Shown: in pieces, positions 1 to 8,649 of the stretch
Layout of the letters: the number at the start of each line of letters is the position of its first letter
How positions within the stretch are numbered: the first letter of the stretch is position 1
Assembly: GCA_964558295.1 (NCBI GenBank)
Contig: CAZLDQ010000045.1
Coordinates: forward strand, 1 to 32,087
Length of the DNA stretch: 32,087 nucleotides
DNA from: JBDKTH01 sp964558295
GTDB lineage: Bacteria; Planctomycetota; Planctomycetia; Pirellulales; Thermoguttaceae
Direction of reading: 5' to 3'
Position numbers and translations under genes: made by a program
The notes under the pieces: model-generated
The model's database searches: none
What the model saw: only the letters and a program-made list of their open reading frames with translations
Told to the model about the DNA's origin: nothing

Positions 1-1589
1 TCGCTCGGCAGCTCGTCGGCCGAGACGGCCTGGACTCAGCCGGTGGGATTGCCGTCGGCGTCCAGCTCGTGGAGGATCGGGAACGGCTCGCCCCAAAAAT
101 GTTGGCGGCTGAAGAGCCAGTCGCGGAGTTTGTAGTTAACCGCTGCTCGGCCTATTCCCTTGTTATCGAGATCCTCGGTAATGGCTTTTTTGAACTCGGG
201 AGTCGTCATGCCGTTGAACCGGCCGGAGTTGATAGCGATGCCGTCGGCAACGAAGGCGACTCGCCCGGCCAGGGCATCCTCACGCGACACCTCACGCGAC
301 TCGCCCGGATCGACCACGGGGATGATCGGCAGGTCATATTCTTTGGCGAACTCGAAGTCACGGGTATCGTGAGCCGGTACGGCCATGATCGCTCCGGTAC
401 CGTAGCTGATCAGCACGTAGTCGGCAATCCAAATCGGTGTAGCCTTACCGTTGACCGGATTGACGGCATAGGAGCCGGTGAATACGCCGGTCTTTTCCTT
501 GGCCAGATCGGTACGATCCAGATCACTTTTGCGGGAGGCCTGTTCGCAGTAGCGGCGCACGGCTTCGGCCTGAGTCGGTTGGGTCAGGCGTTCAACCAGC
601 GGATGCTCCGGAGCGATTACCATGTAGGTGGCCCCGAAGAGGGTGTCAGGGCGCGTCGTGTAGATCCGCAGCACTTCCGAGCCCGGCTTACGCGGATAGC
701 CTTTCTCGATCCGATCAACAACCCAGGATTCGAATTCCGCTTGCGACGGCTTTCCGTCAGCGGTGCGTGTGTTGCCGACGAAGAAATCGACCTCTGCACC
801 GGTGCTCCGGCCGATCCAGTTGCGTTGCAAAAGCTTGATGCTCTCGGACCAATTCAATGAGTCGAGGTCCTTTTCCAGGCGGTCGGCATAGGCCGTAATC
901 CGCATCATCCACTGGCGCATGGGGAGACGGACGACCGGATGGCCGCCGCGCTCGCTGACGCCGCCGATGACCTCTTCGTTGGCCAATACGGTGCCTAAGG
1001 CCGGGCACCAGTTCACCGGGGCTTCAAGCTGATAGGCCAGCCGGTGCTCGTCCTGGTAGCGCCGCACGGCCGCTTCGCCCTGGGCGGCGATCTCGGGGGG
1101 GATCGGCAACTCGGCGATCGGTCGCCCCTTCTGCTGCTCCGCGTCATACCAGGTGTCGAAAATCACCAGGAAGATGAACTGTGTCCAGCGGAAGTAGTCG
1201 ACATCCGTTGTGGCCAGTTCGCGGTCCCAGTCGTAGCTGAAGCCGAGCATCTTCAACTGGCGGCGGAAGTTGGCAATATTCTTCTCCGTGGTAATTCGCG
1301 GGTGGGTCCCCGTCCTCTTGGCGTGCTGCTCGGCGGGGAGTCCGAAGGCATCCCACCCCATCGGGTGCATCACGCTTCGCCCCCGCATGCGATGGTAGCG
1401 GCAGACGATATCCGTTGCCGTGTACCCTTCAGGGTGTCCGACGTGGAGTCCGTTCCCACTCGGATAGGGGAACATATCGAGAACGTATAGTTTCTGGCCC
1501 GTAGGCATTGCAGGGGCCTGGAACGTCCGGTTCTCTTCCCAGTACTTCTGCCACTTCGGTTCGACGAGTGCCGGGTTGTAGCGAGGCAT
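1..1589 (-). CDS. leuS: leucyl-tRNA synthetase, N-terminal part, interrupted by in-frame TGA
   Basis: Class I aminoacyl-tRNA synthetase that charges tRNA-Leu in the cytoplasm. The class I HIGH-type signature appears as HVGH at about residues 53-56, counted from a GTG at 1601. The CP1 editing domain shows TTRPDTLFGATY and GTGAIMAVPAHD, followed by the return to the catalytic core (RDWLFSRQHFWGEPFP). The KMSKS loop and anticodon-binding domain lie outside the window. I prefer the ATG at 1589 (MPRYNPALVEPKW), the usual family N-terminus; the GTG at 1601 is an alternative. No clear ribosome binding site is visible. At 36-38 the frame meets TGA right after GNPTG, yet the same frame continues to the window edge as VQAVSADELPS, which is what LeuRS should have there. 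The gene is therefore either nonsense-mutated, misread, or in fact two pieces. The family is certain; whether the gene is intact is not. Confidence 0.88.
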
Positions 1590-1768
1590 ATCGGTCTTCA
1601 CTCAAGAGGGGGGGGCAAGGCAATAAAACGATGATTTTACTCCGTTCAGGCCGCAACAGCAAACGCAGATCGGAACTGATCTTGAGTCGTCCGTGAATTT
1701 GCGTTACAAGCCCGCGGTCCACTTTTCTTTGCTGCTGCGAGTCGGTCGATCTCGTCTGTTTTTCGGCC

Positions 1769-1774
1769 AGGAGG
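1769..1774 (+). promoter_or_regulatory. strong Shine-Dalgarno for the SH3-domain protein
   Basis: A perfect AGGAGG lies 7 bases before the ATG at 1782 and fixes that start. Most genes in this window have weak or no such site, so this one stands out. Confidence 0.8.
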
Positions 1775-1781
1775 CATTTCG

Positions 1782-3143
1782 ATGCGCCTGTGTGCTGCCG
1801 CAATGTTGCTCATCGCTGTCCAAGCCATGTCAAGTGTGGCTGAGGAAATTACCTTTCCCTATCGGGCGTATGTCACATCGAACGATGTCTATGTGCGTAG
1901 CGGCCCCGGCAAGAACTACTATCCGACGAACAAACTGGCAGCCGGGACGGCCGTTGAGGTCTATCGACATGACCCGGGTGGATGGTACGCGATTCGCCCT
2001 CCGGAAGGGAGTTTTACTTGGGTCTCAGGTCGTTATCTTCAACCCACTGGAGAAGAAGGGTTGGCCAAGGTGGTTGCGGAGGAGGTGGCAGCTCGCGTTG
2101 GGAGCGAGTTTAGCGATATTCGCGACGTGATTCAGGTCCGCTTACATCGTGGGGAGGTCGTCGAGGTCCTGGAGAAGAAGGAGTTTGGTGCAGGGCCGGA
2201 AGCTGGTGTATGGTACAAGATTGCTCCGCCGTCGGGTGAATTCCGCTGGGTATTCGGCAAGTATGTTGATCCCGACTACGCCAGAAGCGGTGTGCGCAAG
2301 TCGTCGGCCGCGAACAACCCACTGCTCCACCCAGCGCCGCCTCATCACCCATCAACGGGCGAGTCTCCTTCGCCTGATCGGTTGAGAGAGCAACCCGTTG
2401 CCCAAGTTGCTCCCCCGCCGGCTGAAGCATGGGCAGCGGTGAAGCCCGGCGGTGATCTGGCCGTCTCGGCGGTTGGGAGTGGAGCGCCATCGAAGCCGAA
2501 CGACTCGGTTTATGGCCCTCGCCAGTTTCATGCCCCGGAGGATGTCCAGACGGCGGCCAAGCCGACTCGTCAGACATCGCCCGAAGAATTTCAGGAGCAG
2601 GTCGACAAGCTTGAGGTTGATTTGTCGATGATGCTGGTCGAAGAACCGACCGTGTGGAATTTCGATGAGCTCAGTCTTCGCGGGCGCACGCTCATGCTTC
2701 AAGCGGAGACGGCGGTGGAACGTGGCCGGGTCCGCACCATATTGAACAAGATCGCGCAATCGGAAGACATCAAAAACCGCTACAATCTGGTGGCCAAAGT
2801 GCGTGCCGAGACGGAGCGCGATAACCAACAATTGGCCGACCTGAGCCAAGCCCGCAGCGGGGCCCGTCTGAGCGAAGCCAACCCATCGGACCGTTACGAT
2901 GGCATAGGAAGGCTTGCGCGCGTGGTCTCGCCGAAAGTCGGCGCTCCGCAGTATGCCTTGGTGGATGAGAGTGGCAACGTCCAGTGCTACGTCACCCCCG
3001 CCCCCGGCGTGAATATGCAGTATTATGTGGGGCAGCGGGTTGGCGTTGTCGGCACGCGAGGCTACATCACCGACCAGCGAGCCCAGCATGTGATGGCCAA
3101 GCACGTCACCGCGCTCCAAGCTGGCGGCACGACGCTGCGGTGA
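1782..3143 (+). CDS. secreted protein with two bacterial SH3-type domains
   Basis: A 453-residue protein with a signal peptide: a short basic start, then a hydrophobic stretch ending near AEE at about residue 22. Two SH3b-like modules follow, at about residues 27-85 (NDVYVRSGPGKNYYPTNKL, WVSGRYLQP) and 95-170 (VIQVRLHRGEVVEVLEKKE, WVFGKYVDP). SH3b modules often bind cell-wall or polysaccharide ligands. Next come a Pro-rich linker (about 175-250), a charged helical segment, and a C-terminal beta-rich module (about 380-453: YALVDESGNVQCYVTP, VGQRVGVVGTRGYI) that may be OB-like. The start is fixed by a perfect AGGAGG. It is divergent from leuS. The molecular function is unknown; an envelope location is inferred from the signal peptide and SH3 modules. 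Confidence 0.85.
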   Translation: MRLCAAAMLLIAVQAMSSVAEEITFPYRAYVTSNDVYVRSGPGKNYYPTNKLAAGTAVEVYRHDPGGWYAIRPPEGSFTWVSGRYLQPTGEEGLAKVVAEEVAARVGSEFSDIRDVIQVRLHRGEVVEVLEKKEFGAGPEAGVWYKIAPPSGEFRWVFGKYVDPDYARSGVRKSSAANNPLLHPAPPHHPSTGESPSPDRLREQPVAQVAPPPAEAWAAVKPGGDLAVSAVGSGAPSKPNDSVYGPRQFHAPEDVQTAAKPTRQTSPEEFQEQVDKLEVDLSMMLVEEPTVWNFDELSLRGRTLMLQAETAVERGRVRTILNKIAQSEDIKNRYNLVAKVRAETERDNQQLADLSQARSGARLSEANPSDRYDGIGRLARVVSPKVGAPQYALVDESGNVQCYVTPAPGVNMQYYVGQRVGVVGTRGYITDQRAQHVMAKHVTALQAGGTTLR

Positions 3144-3292
3144 GGGAATGGATGGTGGGTGGAGACACGGAATACCTGTCGGAGCGACGGGGGTTGCCCC
3201 ACGCTACGGTCCGGGAGCGGCAAAGACGTAGCCCACCGGCTTCTCGCGAACGACTAGACTTCGATTCTCACACGGCCAACCATCACACCATT

Positions 3293-3820
3293 GTGCAAAA
3301 CGTTGAACTGAAAGCTCGACTCTTGGACTTGGACGCTGCGCGGCGTGTGGCCGCATCAATCGCCACGCAACATCTTGGGACGCAGCACCAGATCGATACC
3401 TATTTTCATTGCCGTCAGGGGCGCTTGAAACTGCGTCAGATCAATGGGCTGTCGGCGCAGTTGATCGCCTACTCACGGCCGGACGCAGAGGAGCCGAAGA
3501 TGAGCGATTATCGGCTCGTGCCGGTGGCCAACCCGGAGACGCTCAAAGCGGCCCTGACTGCTGCGCTGGGGGTTCAAATCGTCGTCGACAAACGGCGGGA
3601 AATCTACCTTGTCGATAACGTGCGTATTCACCTCGACGAGGTCAGTGGGTTGGGGCAGTTTCTGGAATTCGAGGCCGTCTTGGGACCGGATGTCGACAAG
3701 ACAGCAGGGCAGGCTCAGTTGGCGCAATTGGTCGAGCAATTCGCGATCAACCCCGCCGATCGCGTGGCCGGCTCGTACGCCGATCTGCTCACCCGCCAAA
3801 GCGGTTCTGGCGGGGTGTAG
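3293..3820 (+). CDS. CYTH-domain protein (CyaB/thiamine triphosphatase superfamily)
   Basis: A 175-residue protein, almost entirely one CYTH fold. It opens with QNVELKARL, equivalent to the family's ExExK strand, followed by HQIDTYFHCRQGRLKLRQ, a central basic segment (QLIAYSRPD), VVDKRREIYLVDNVRIHLDEV and GLGQFLEFEAVL. These alternating charged strands line the triphosphate tunnel in relatives. CYTH members include class IV adenylate cyclases and triphosphatases, and the sequence alone does not say which this is. I use the GTG at 3293 because the fold begins there. The same frame is open upstream with an ATG at 3152, which would add 47 residues with no domain character. Neither start has a good ribosome binding site. 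Confidence 0.8.
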   Translation: MQNVELKARLLDLDAARRVAASIATQHLGTQHQIDTYFHCRQGRLKLRQINGLSAQLIAYSRPDAEEPKMSDYRLVPVANPETLKAALTAALGVQIVVDKRREIYLVDNVRIHLDEVSGLGQFLEFEAVLGPDVDKTAGQAQLAQLVEQFAINPADRVAGSYADLLTRQSGSGGV

Positions 3821-3841
3821 CCGCCTCCCCGAGAGTGTAGG

Positions 3842-4021
3842 TCACGGCAATACTCTCGTGGCGACAGCACGCTTGTAGTTCGTGGTGGTTGTCATACGGA
3901 ATCCGGGGCAACCGTGCTTGCAGTCGCCGAGCAGGTAGACAGGGGCTTTGCCACCGCCGTAACCGCTTTGCTGGCATATGCTTTGCTCGATTTGCCCCAG
4001 GCAGGCAGCGGCGAGGTCCAC
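3842..4021 (-). CDS. possible small Cys-containing protein (59 aa), unrecognised
   Basis: A GTG-started 59-residue frame, antisense to the 366-base gap between the CYTH gene and gltA. The product begins MDLAAACLGQIEQSICQQSG, continues with YGGGKAPVYLLGDCKHGCPG and ends TNYKRAVATRVLP. It has four cysteines, including CKHGC. By my count 42 of 59 codons end in G or C, similar to real genes nearby, and a stop lies just upstream, so the GTG is the only start. There is no ribosome binding site, no recognised family and no signal peptide. It could be a genuine small gene, the relic of a larger one, or chance. Confidence 0.35.
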   Translation of the reverse strand: MDLAAACLGQIEQSICQQSGYGGGKAPVYLLGDCKHGCPGFRMTTTTNYKRAVATRVLP

Positions 4022-4041
4022 ATGGACGCAACATGTTAAAA

Positions 4042-4055
4042 CCCAATATGTTGGG
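4042..4055. promoter_or_regulatory. inverted repeat CCCAA-TATG-TTGGG upstream of gltA
   Basis: The sequence CCCAATATGTTGGG has perfect 5-base arms. It sits in an AT-rich island about 130 bases before the gltA start and next to a second short palindrome, ACATGT (4031-4036). It could be an operator or part of the promoter. No confident -35/-10 pair is visible, so this is only a candidate. Confidence 0.25.
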
Positions 4056-4123
4056 ACTTATGTGTCGTTCGGCCAATTGTCGACGCACAAGGTCTTGGGT
4101 AGACTGTGTATGACCCGGGAGCC

Positions 4124-4155
4124 AGGAAAGGACCTCGAAGGTGCGAGGCGTTCCT
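4124..4155 (+). promoter_or_regulatory. hairpin in the gltA leader
   Basis: AGGAA (4124-4128) pairs with TTCCT (4151-4155), and inside it CCTCG (4133-4137) pairs with CGAGG (4144-4148) around a 6-base loop. The structure ends about 30 bases before the gltA start, so it could affect translation or transcript stability. No T-run follows, so it is not a classical terminator. Confidence 0.3.
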
Positions 4156-4186
4156 GTCCCCCTATAGCGAGATGTCGAGAATAGTC

Positions 4187-5560
4187 ATGAATGATGATAA
4201 GGCCAAACTGACGCTGGGCGAGAAGACGTACGAGTATCCTGTCCACCGGGGAACGGAGGGTAACCGGGTCATCGACATTTCCAAGCTGTTTGGCGAGACT
4301 GGTCACATTACGCTTGACCCGGCTTTCGGGAATACGGCCGAAGCGGTGAGCCGGATCACCTACATTGACGGCGAGAAAGGGATCCTTCGCTATCGCGGTT
4401 ATCGGATCGAGGAACTGGCCGAGCGATGTGATTTCAAGGAAGTGGCTTATCTGTTGATCTACGGCGAACTGCCTACGCCGGATCAATTGGAAGAATTCCG
4501 GATGAACATCCGTCGTCACACGTTGCTTCATGAGGGGATGAAGAACCTGTTTGCCGGGTTCCCGCCAGACGCCCATCCGATGGCGATTCTCAGCTCGGTG
4601 GTTGGCGCCTTGGCGATTTACTGCAAGGACTCACTCAATCCGCGTGATCCGAAGCAGCGGCAATTGGCGATTTATCGCATGCTGGGCAAGATGCCGACGA
4701 TCGCTGCCTTTGGCTATAAGCAATCGATTGGTCAGCCGTTCGTCTATCCGCAAAACCATCTGACCTACACGCAGAACTTCCTGCACATGATGTTTTCGGT
4801 GCCCAGTGAGCGGTACCAGATGGACCCGGATTATGTCGATGCGTTGAACCTCCTATTGATTCTGCATGCCGATCACGGTCAGAACTGTAGCACGTCGGCA
4901 GTACGGATGGTCGGTTCGAGCAATGTGAACCTCTTCTCCAGCATCTCGGCCGGCATCTGCGCTCTCTGGGGCGCGCTGCACGGAGGGGCGAACGAAGCTT
5001 GCATTGAGATGTTGGAGCGGATTCTCAACGACAACCGTGACCTGGGCAAGTATATCGACAAGGCGAAGAATCCGAACGACGAGTTCCGCCTGATGGGCTT
5101 CGGCCACCGGATCTACAAGAGCTATGATCCGCGTGGGACGATCATTAAAGAAGTGGCCCATAAGCTCCTTGCCAAACACAAGGTGCAGGACCCGCTCTTC
5201 GATCTTGCCCAGGAGATGGAGGAAGTGGCGCTGACCGACCCGTACTTCAAGGAACGGAAACTCTATCCGAATGTCGACTTCTACTCGGGGATCATCTATC
5301 GGTTGATCGGTATTCCGAAGAACATGTTCACGGTGCTGTTCGCCCTGGGGCGTCTGCCCGGCTGGATCGCCCACTGGCTGGAGTTGCACCAGTCGCCCAG
5401 CTTCCGCATTCACCGGCCGCGTCAGTTGTATCTCGGCTCGGCTGAACGGGAGTTCGTGCCGTTGATCAAGCGTTTCCCGCCGGCCGAAGCGAGGATTCCC
5501 AGCGACGGCCAGCAGCGTCCGTCGCCGGCGAATGAGACGTCCGTCAACTCGGAGATCTGA
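4187..5560 (+). CDS. gltA: citrate synthase (type I/II hexameric form)
   Basis: Condenses acetyl-CoA and oxaloacetate to citrate, the entry step of the TCA cycle. The 457-residue product matches E. coli GltA along its length. The catalytic residues are His265 in HGGANEA, His307 in MGFGHRIYKSYDPR and Asp364 in YPNVDFYSG. Start chosen at ATG 4187 because MNDDKAKLTL aligns with the E. coli N-terminus MADTKAKLTL. An in-frame ATG at 4172 would add five residues. The last 25 residues or so, after the conserved PRQLYLGSAEREFVPLIKR, form a short non-conserved tail. The gene is monocistronic here with its own leader. The pyruvate dehydrogenase genes downstream supply its acetyl-CoA. Confidence 0.96.
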   Translation: MNDDKAKLTLGEKTYEYPVHRGTEGNRVIDISKLFGETGHITLDPAFGNTAEAVSRITYIDGEKGILRYRGYRIEELAERCDFKEVAYLLIYGELPTPDQLEEFRMNIRRHTLLHEGMKNLFAGFPPDAHPMAILSSVVGALAIYCKDSLNPRDPKQRQLAIYRMLGKMPTIAAFGYKQSIGQPFVYPQNHLTYTQNFLHMMFSVPSERYQMDPDYVDALNLLLILHADHGQNCSTSAVRMVGSSNVNLFSSISAGICALWGALHGGANEACIEMLERILNDNRDLGKYIDKAKNPNDEFRLMGFGHRIYKSYDPRGTIIKEVAHKLLAKHKVQDPLFDLAQEMEEVALTDPYFKERKLYPNVDFYSGIIYRLIGIPKNMFTVLFALGRLPGWIAHWLELHQSPSFRIHRPRQLYLGSAEREFVPLIKRFPPAEARIPSDGQQRPSPANETSVNSEI

Positions 5561-5603
5561 CCGGCCGGCGGATACGGCACACCACGAACGCGACGAGCAA
5601 TTC

Positions 5604-5646
5604 AGACGGGTGTCGCAGGCGAGAGAATCGTCGGCGGCACCCGTCT
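5604..5646 (+). other. inverted repeat AGACGGGTG / CACCCGTCT after gltA
   Basis: Perfect 9-base arms (5604-5612 and 5638-5646) surround a 25-base loop in the 295-base gap after gltA. The position suits a terminator, but the loop is long and no T-tract follows, so the role is unproven. Nothing else is clear in 5561-5855 apart from a short open frame on the minus strand that I did not accept. Confidence 0.3.
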
Positions 5647-5855
5647 TGTGTTGGTACGTGCCACATGCTCGGCCGGTTTTTTGATCAGGGGCTCTCCGTT
5701 CTCTGACGGCCCGTCACCGAACGTCATACGCCGTGAAGGGGAGTCCCATTTGTGGCGTTTGGTTGCGAACGCCGGCGGCTGGTCGCTATACTGACGTGTT
5801 GCGACGCAACTCTGCGCCGCGTGCAACTAGGGCGATTGGCATCGGGAGAAGAAGT

Positions 5856-8612
5856 GTGCTTCGGTCATTATGCGTTCGTTCGCTGGTTGGGGTGGCGTTG
5901 TTGCTTGGTGGAACAACGGCAGCTGGAACCTCAGCTTGCTTGGCGGTTGATTTTTATGTGACTCCCGATGGCAATGACGCCTGGAGCGGCCGACTGGCGA
6001 GGCCCGACGTTGGGCAGACGGATGGTCCCCTGGCTTCGCTGGCGGGTGCGCGGGATGCGGTGCGAAAGTTGAAGGCGCAAGGGCGGTTGACCGAGCCGGT
6101 GCGTGTGGTGATCGCCGACGGTACGTACCGGCTTTCGAAGTCGGTCCTGTTCGAACCGGCCGACAGCGGCACCAAGGCCTGCCCGATCAGCTATGAAGCA
6201 GCTCCTGGGGCCAAGCCGGTTTTCAGTGGCGGCCGCCCGATTAGCGGCTTCCAACCGGGTGCCGATGGGCTTTGGACCGCCAAGATTCCCGAGGTTCAGG
6301 CTGGCCAGTGGTGGTTTGAGCAGTTGTTCGTCAACGGTCGCCGGGCGATTCGCGCTCGTTCGCCCAACAAGTTCTACTACTACATGCAGCGCAGCGTACC
6401 GTTTGGTACTGACCCACTGACCGGCAAACCGGCCGAACTGGCCAATCGGGCTTTTGTTGCGAAGAACGCAGATATCGCACCGCTGGCGGCGATTCCCCGC
6501 GAGCGATTGTCCGATGTGGCCGTGGTTGCCTATCACTCTTGGGAAGTCTCGCGGCATCGCGTAGCGAGCGTCGAGCCGAAGACAGATACGCTAGTCTTGA
6601 CCGGCGGAGCCCGCTGGCCTTTCCTGCGTTGGCATCCGAACCAGCGGTATCATTTGGAGAATTTCAAGGCGGCGTTGGATGAGCCGGGCGAGTGGTACCT
6701 CGATCGTGAAGGAACGCTCTACTACAAGCCGTTTCCCGGCGAGGACATGACCCAGGCCGAGGTCATTGCCCCGGTGGCAGAAGAGTTCTTGCGTCTGGCC
6801 GGCGACTCGGATAAGGGGCAGTTCGTCGAACACCTTACATTCAAAGGCCTCGCCTTCCGCCATGGCCAATACATTCTGCCGCCGGCGGGACACAGCGATG
6901 GCCAAGCGTCGGTGACTATTCCGGCGGTCGTCATGGCTGACGGAGCCCGCGACATAGCGATCGATGGTTGCGAGATTGCCCACGTGGGGATCTACGGCAT
7001 TTGGTTCCAGCATGGTTGCCAGGAGTGCCGCGTGACACGGTGCCATCTGTATGATCTCGGGGCCGGCGGCGTGCGAATCGGCGAAGGCTGGACCAATGAC
7101 AATCCCAAGCCGGAAGAGTTGACCAGCCACATTACGGTAGACAACAACATCATCCACTCTGGCGGGCTGATCTTCCCTGGGGCGATCGGCGTCTGGATTG
7201 GCCACAGTCCCTACAACACAGTAACCCACAACGATATCAGCGACTTCCGCTACACCGGCGTATCGGTCGGCTGGCGTTGGGGGTATCGTCCCAGTCAGGC
7301 CCACCACAACAAGATCGACTTCAACCATATCCATCACATCGGTTGGGGCGTTTTGAGCGACATGGGCGGCGTCTATACCCTTGGGCCCTCGCCCGGCACA
7401 ACGGTGAGCAACAATGTGATCCACGACATCTACTCCTATGACTACTACGGCCGCGGCGGTTGGGGCCTGTACAACGACGAGGGGAGTAGTGAGATCGTGA
7501 TGGAGAACAACCTCGTCTACAACACGAAGACTGGCGGGTATCATCAGCACTACGGCAAGGACAATCTTGTCCGCAACAACATCTTTGCCTTCAGCATGAC
7601 CGGTCAGCTTCAGCGGTCGCGGGTCGAAGAACATCTTTCGTTTACCTTCGCCAACAACATCGTCTACTACAAGGAAGGCGTGTTGTTCTACGCGAACTGG
7701 AAGGACCAGAACGTCAAGCTCGAAGGGAACGTCTACTGGAATGCCGCCGGCCAACCGGTCGAATTCTGCGGGATGTCGCTGGCCGATTGGCAAGCGACGG
7801 GCAAGGATGCCGGTTCGATCGTGGCCGATCCGAAGTTCGTCGATCCAGACCATGGCGACTTCCGCTTACAGGCCGATTCGCCGGCCGTGTCGGTTGGCTT
7901 CAAGCCGTTTGATTACAGCCAAGCGGGCGTGTATGGCGATCCGGCATGGGTTGGGGTTGCCCGCGGGCTGAGGTATCCGGCGCTGGAATGGGCCCCCGAG
8001 CCGCCGCCGGCGCCGCCGCTGGTTGTGCGCGACGACTTCGAGACGCCCCGCGGTAAGGTCGTGCTGCCGGATGCGTCGATCCTCGACGAACATAAGTCCG
8101 GGCTGGTGACAATCAGCGACCAGGCGGCCGCGACGGGCAAGAAGAGTCTCAAGGTGAGCGATGCGGCTGGACTCCAGTATGCCTTTGATCCGCACTTCTA
8201 CTTCCAGCCCAACCATACGCAGGGCGTTACCCGCTGCTCCTTTGATCTGCGGATGGAACGCGGGGCCGAACTGTTCCACGAGTGGCGCGATGACGCCAGC
8301 CCGTATCACGTCGGTCCAAGCCTTCATGTGCAGAACGGCAAGCTTCGCGCAGGCGGCAAGGAGCTGATCGATATTCCCACGGGCATCTGGGTGCACCTTG
8401 AAATCATCGCCCGACTGGGGGCGGAATCGACGGGGACTTGGGAGCTGACAGTCACCTTGCCGGGGCAGCAGCCGAAGACCTTCTCCGGACTCAAAAGCAG
8501 GAATCCCGACTGGCGGAAGCTCAACTGGCTCGGCTTCTGCAGCGTGGCCACGCAGCCGACGGTTTTCTACGTCGACAATCTGGAACTGACGAACTCCACC
8601 AAACAAGAGTAG
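5856..8612 (+). CDS. secreted right-handed parallel beta-helix protein with C-terminal lectin-like domain
   Basis: A 918-residue exported protein. The GTG at 5856 is chosen because GGGAGAAG (5844-5851) precedes it and it opens directly on a signal peptide (RSLCVRSLVGVALLLGGTT, cleavage near ACLA). The frame is open further upstream to 5733, but that part is not signal-like. From about residue 32, FYVTPDGNDAWSG begins the N-terminal cap typical of planctomycete and Bacteroidetes beta-helix enzymes resembling glycoside hydrolase family 141. Parallel beta-helix coils run at about 360-640, with ladder motifs such as NNIIHSGG, NNVIHDIYSYDYY and RNNIFAFS. A C-terminal jelly-roll or laminin-G-like module occupies about 725-918 (RDDFETP to FYVDNLELTN). 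It probably acts on a polysaccharide in the periplasm or outside the cell. No catalytic residues can be assigned by eye. Confidence 0.85.
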   Translation: MLRSLCVRSLVGVALLLGGTTAAGTSACLAVDFYVTPDGNDAWSGRLARPDVGQTDGPLASLAGARDAVRKLKAQGRLTEPVRVVIADGTYRLSKSVLFEPADSGTKACPISYEAAPGAKPVFSGGRPISGFQPGADGLWTAKIPEVQAGQWWFEQLFVNGRRAIRARSPNKFYYYMQRSVPFGTDPLTGKPAELANRAFVAKNADIAPLAAIPRERLSDVAVVAYHSWEVSRHRVASVEPKTDTLVLTGGARWPFLRWHPNQRYHLENFKAALDEPGEWYLDREGTLYYKPFPGEDMTQAEVIAPVAEEFLRLAGDSDKGQFVEHLTFKGLAFRHGQYILPPAGHSDGQASVTIPAVVMADGARDIAIDGCEIAHVGIYGIWFQHGCQECRVTRCHLYDLGAGGVRIGEGWTNDNPKPEELTSHITVDNNIIHSGGLIFPGAIGVWIGHSPYNTVTHNDISDFRYTGVSVGWRWGYRPSQAHHNKIDFNHIHHIGWGVLSDMGGVYTLGPSPGTTVSNNVIHDIYSYDYYGRGGWGLYNDEGSSEIVMENNLVYNTKTGGYHQHYGKDNLVRNNIFAFSMTGQLQRSRVEEHLSFTFANNIVYYKEGVLFYANWKDQNVKLEGNVYWNAAGQPVEFCGMSLADWQATGKDAGSIVADPKFVDPDHGDFRLQADSPAVSVGFKPFDYSQAGVYGDPAWVGVARGLRYPALEWAPEPPPAPPLVVRDDFETPRGKVVLPDASILDEHKSGLVTISDQAAATGKKSLKVSDAAGLQYAFDPHFYFQPNHTQGVTRCSFDLRMERGAELFHEWRDDASPYHVGPSLHVQNGKLRAGGKELIDIPTGIWVHLEIIARLGAESTGTWELTVTLPGQQPKTFSGLKSRNPDWRKLNWLGFCSVATQPTVFYVDNLELTNSTKQE

Positions 8613-8649
8613 TCGTCCTGCGCCGATCACGGCAAGGTCGATTGTTGCG

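Noticed and set aside
36..38. Selenocysteine (or other recoding) at the leuS TGA
   Set aside because: LeuRS has no selenocysteine at this site, and the downstream sequence needed to judge a recoding element is outside the window.
3785..3815. Hairpin CCCGCCA/TGGCGGG over the end of the CYTH gene as a terminator
   Set aside because: It lies inside the coding region and no T-run follows.
3821..4186. tRNA or other RNA gene in the gap before gltA
   Set aside because: No cloverleaf, CCA end or conserved TTCGA loop could be formed; only short inverted repeats were found.
5602..5826. Minus-strand open frame of 74 codons in the gap after gltA
   Set aside because: Third-position bias is mixed, there is no family or ribosome binding site, and it overlaps the inverted repeat. 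Possible but not supported.
6591..7853. Minus-strand open frame of 420 codons opposite the beta-helix gene
   Set aside because: Val/Asp-rich translation with no recognisable motif; the plus strand has clear beta-helix repeats.
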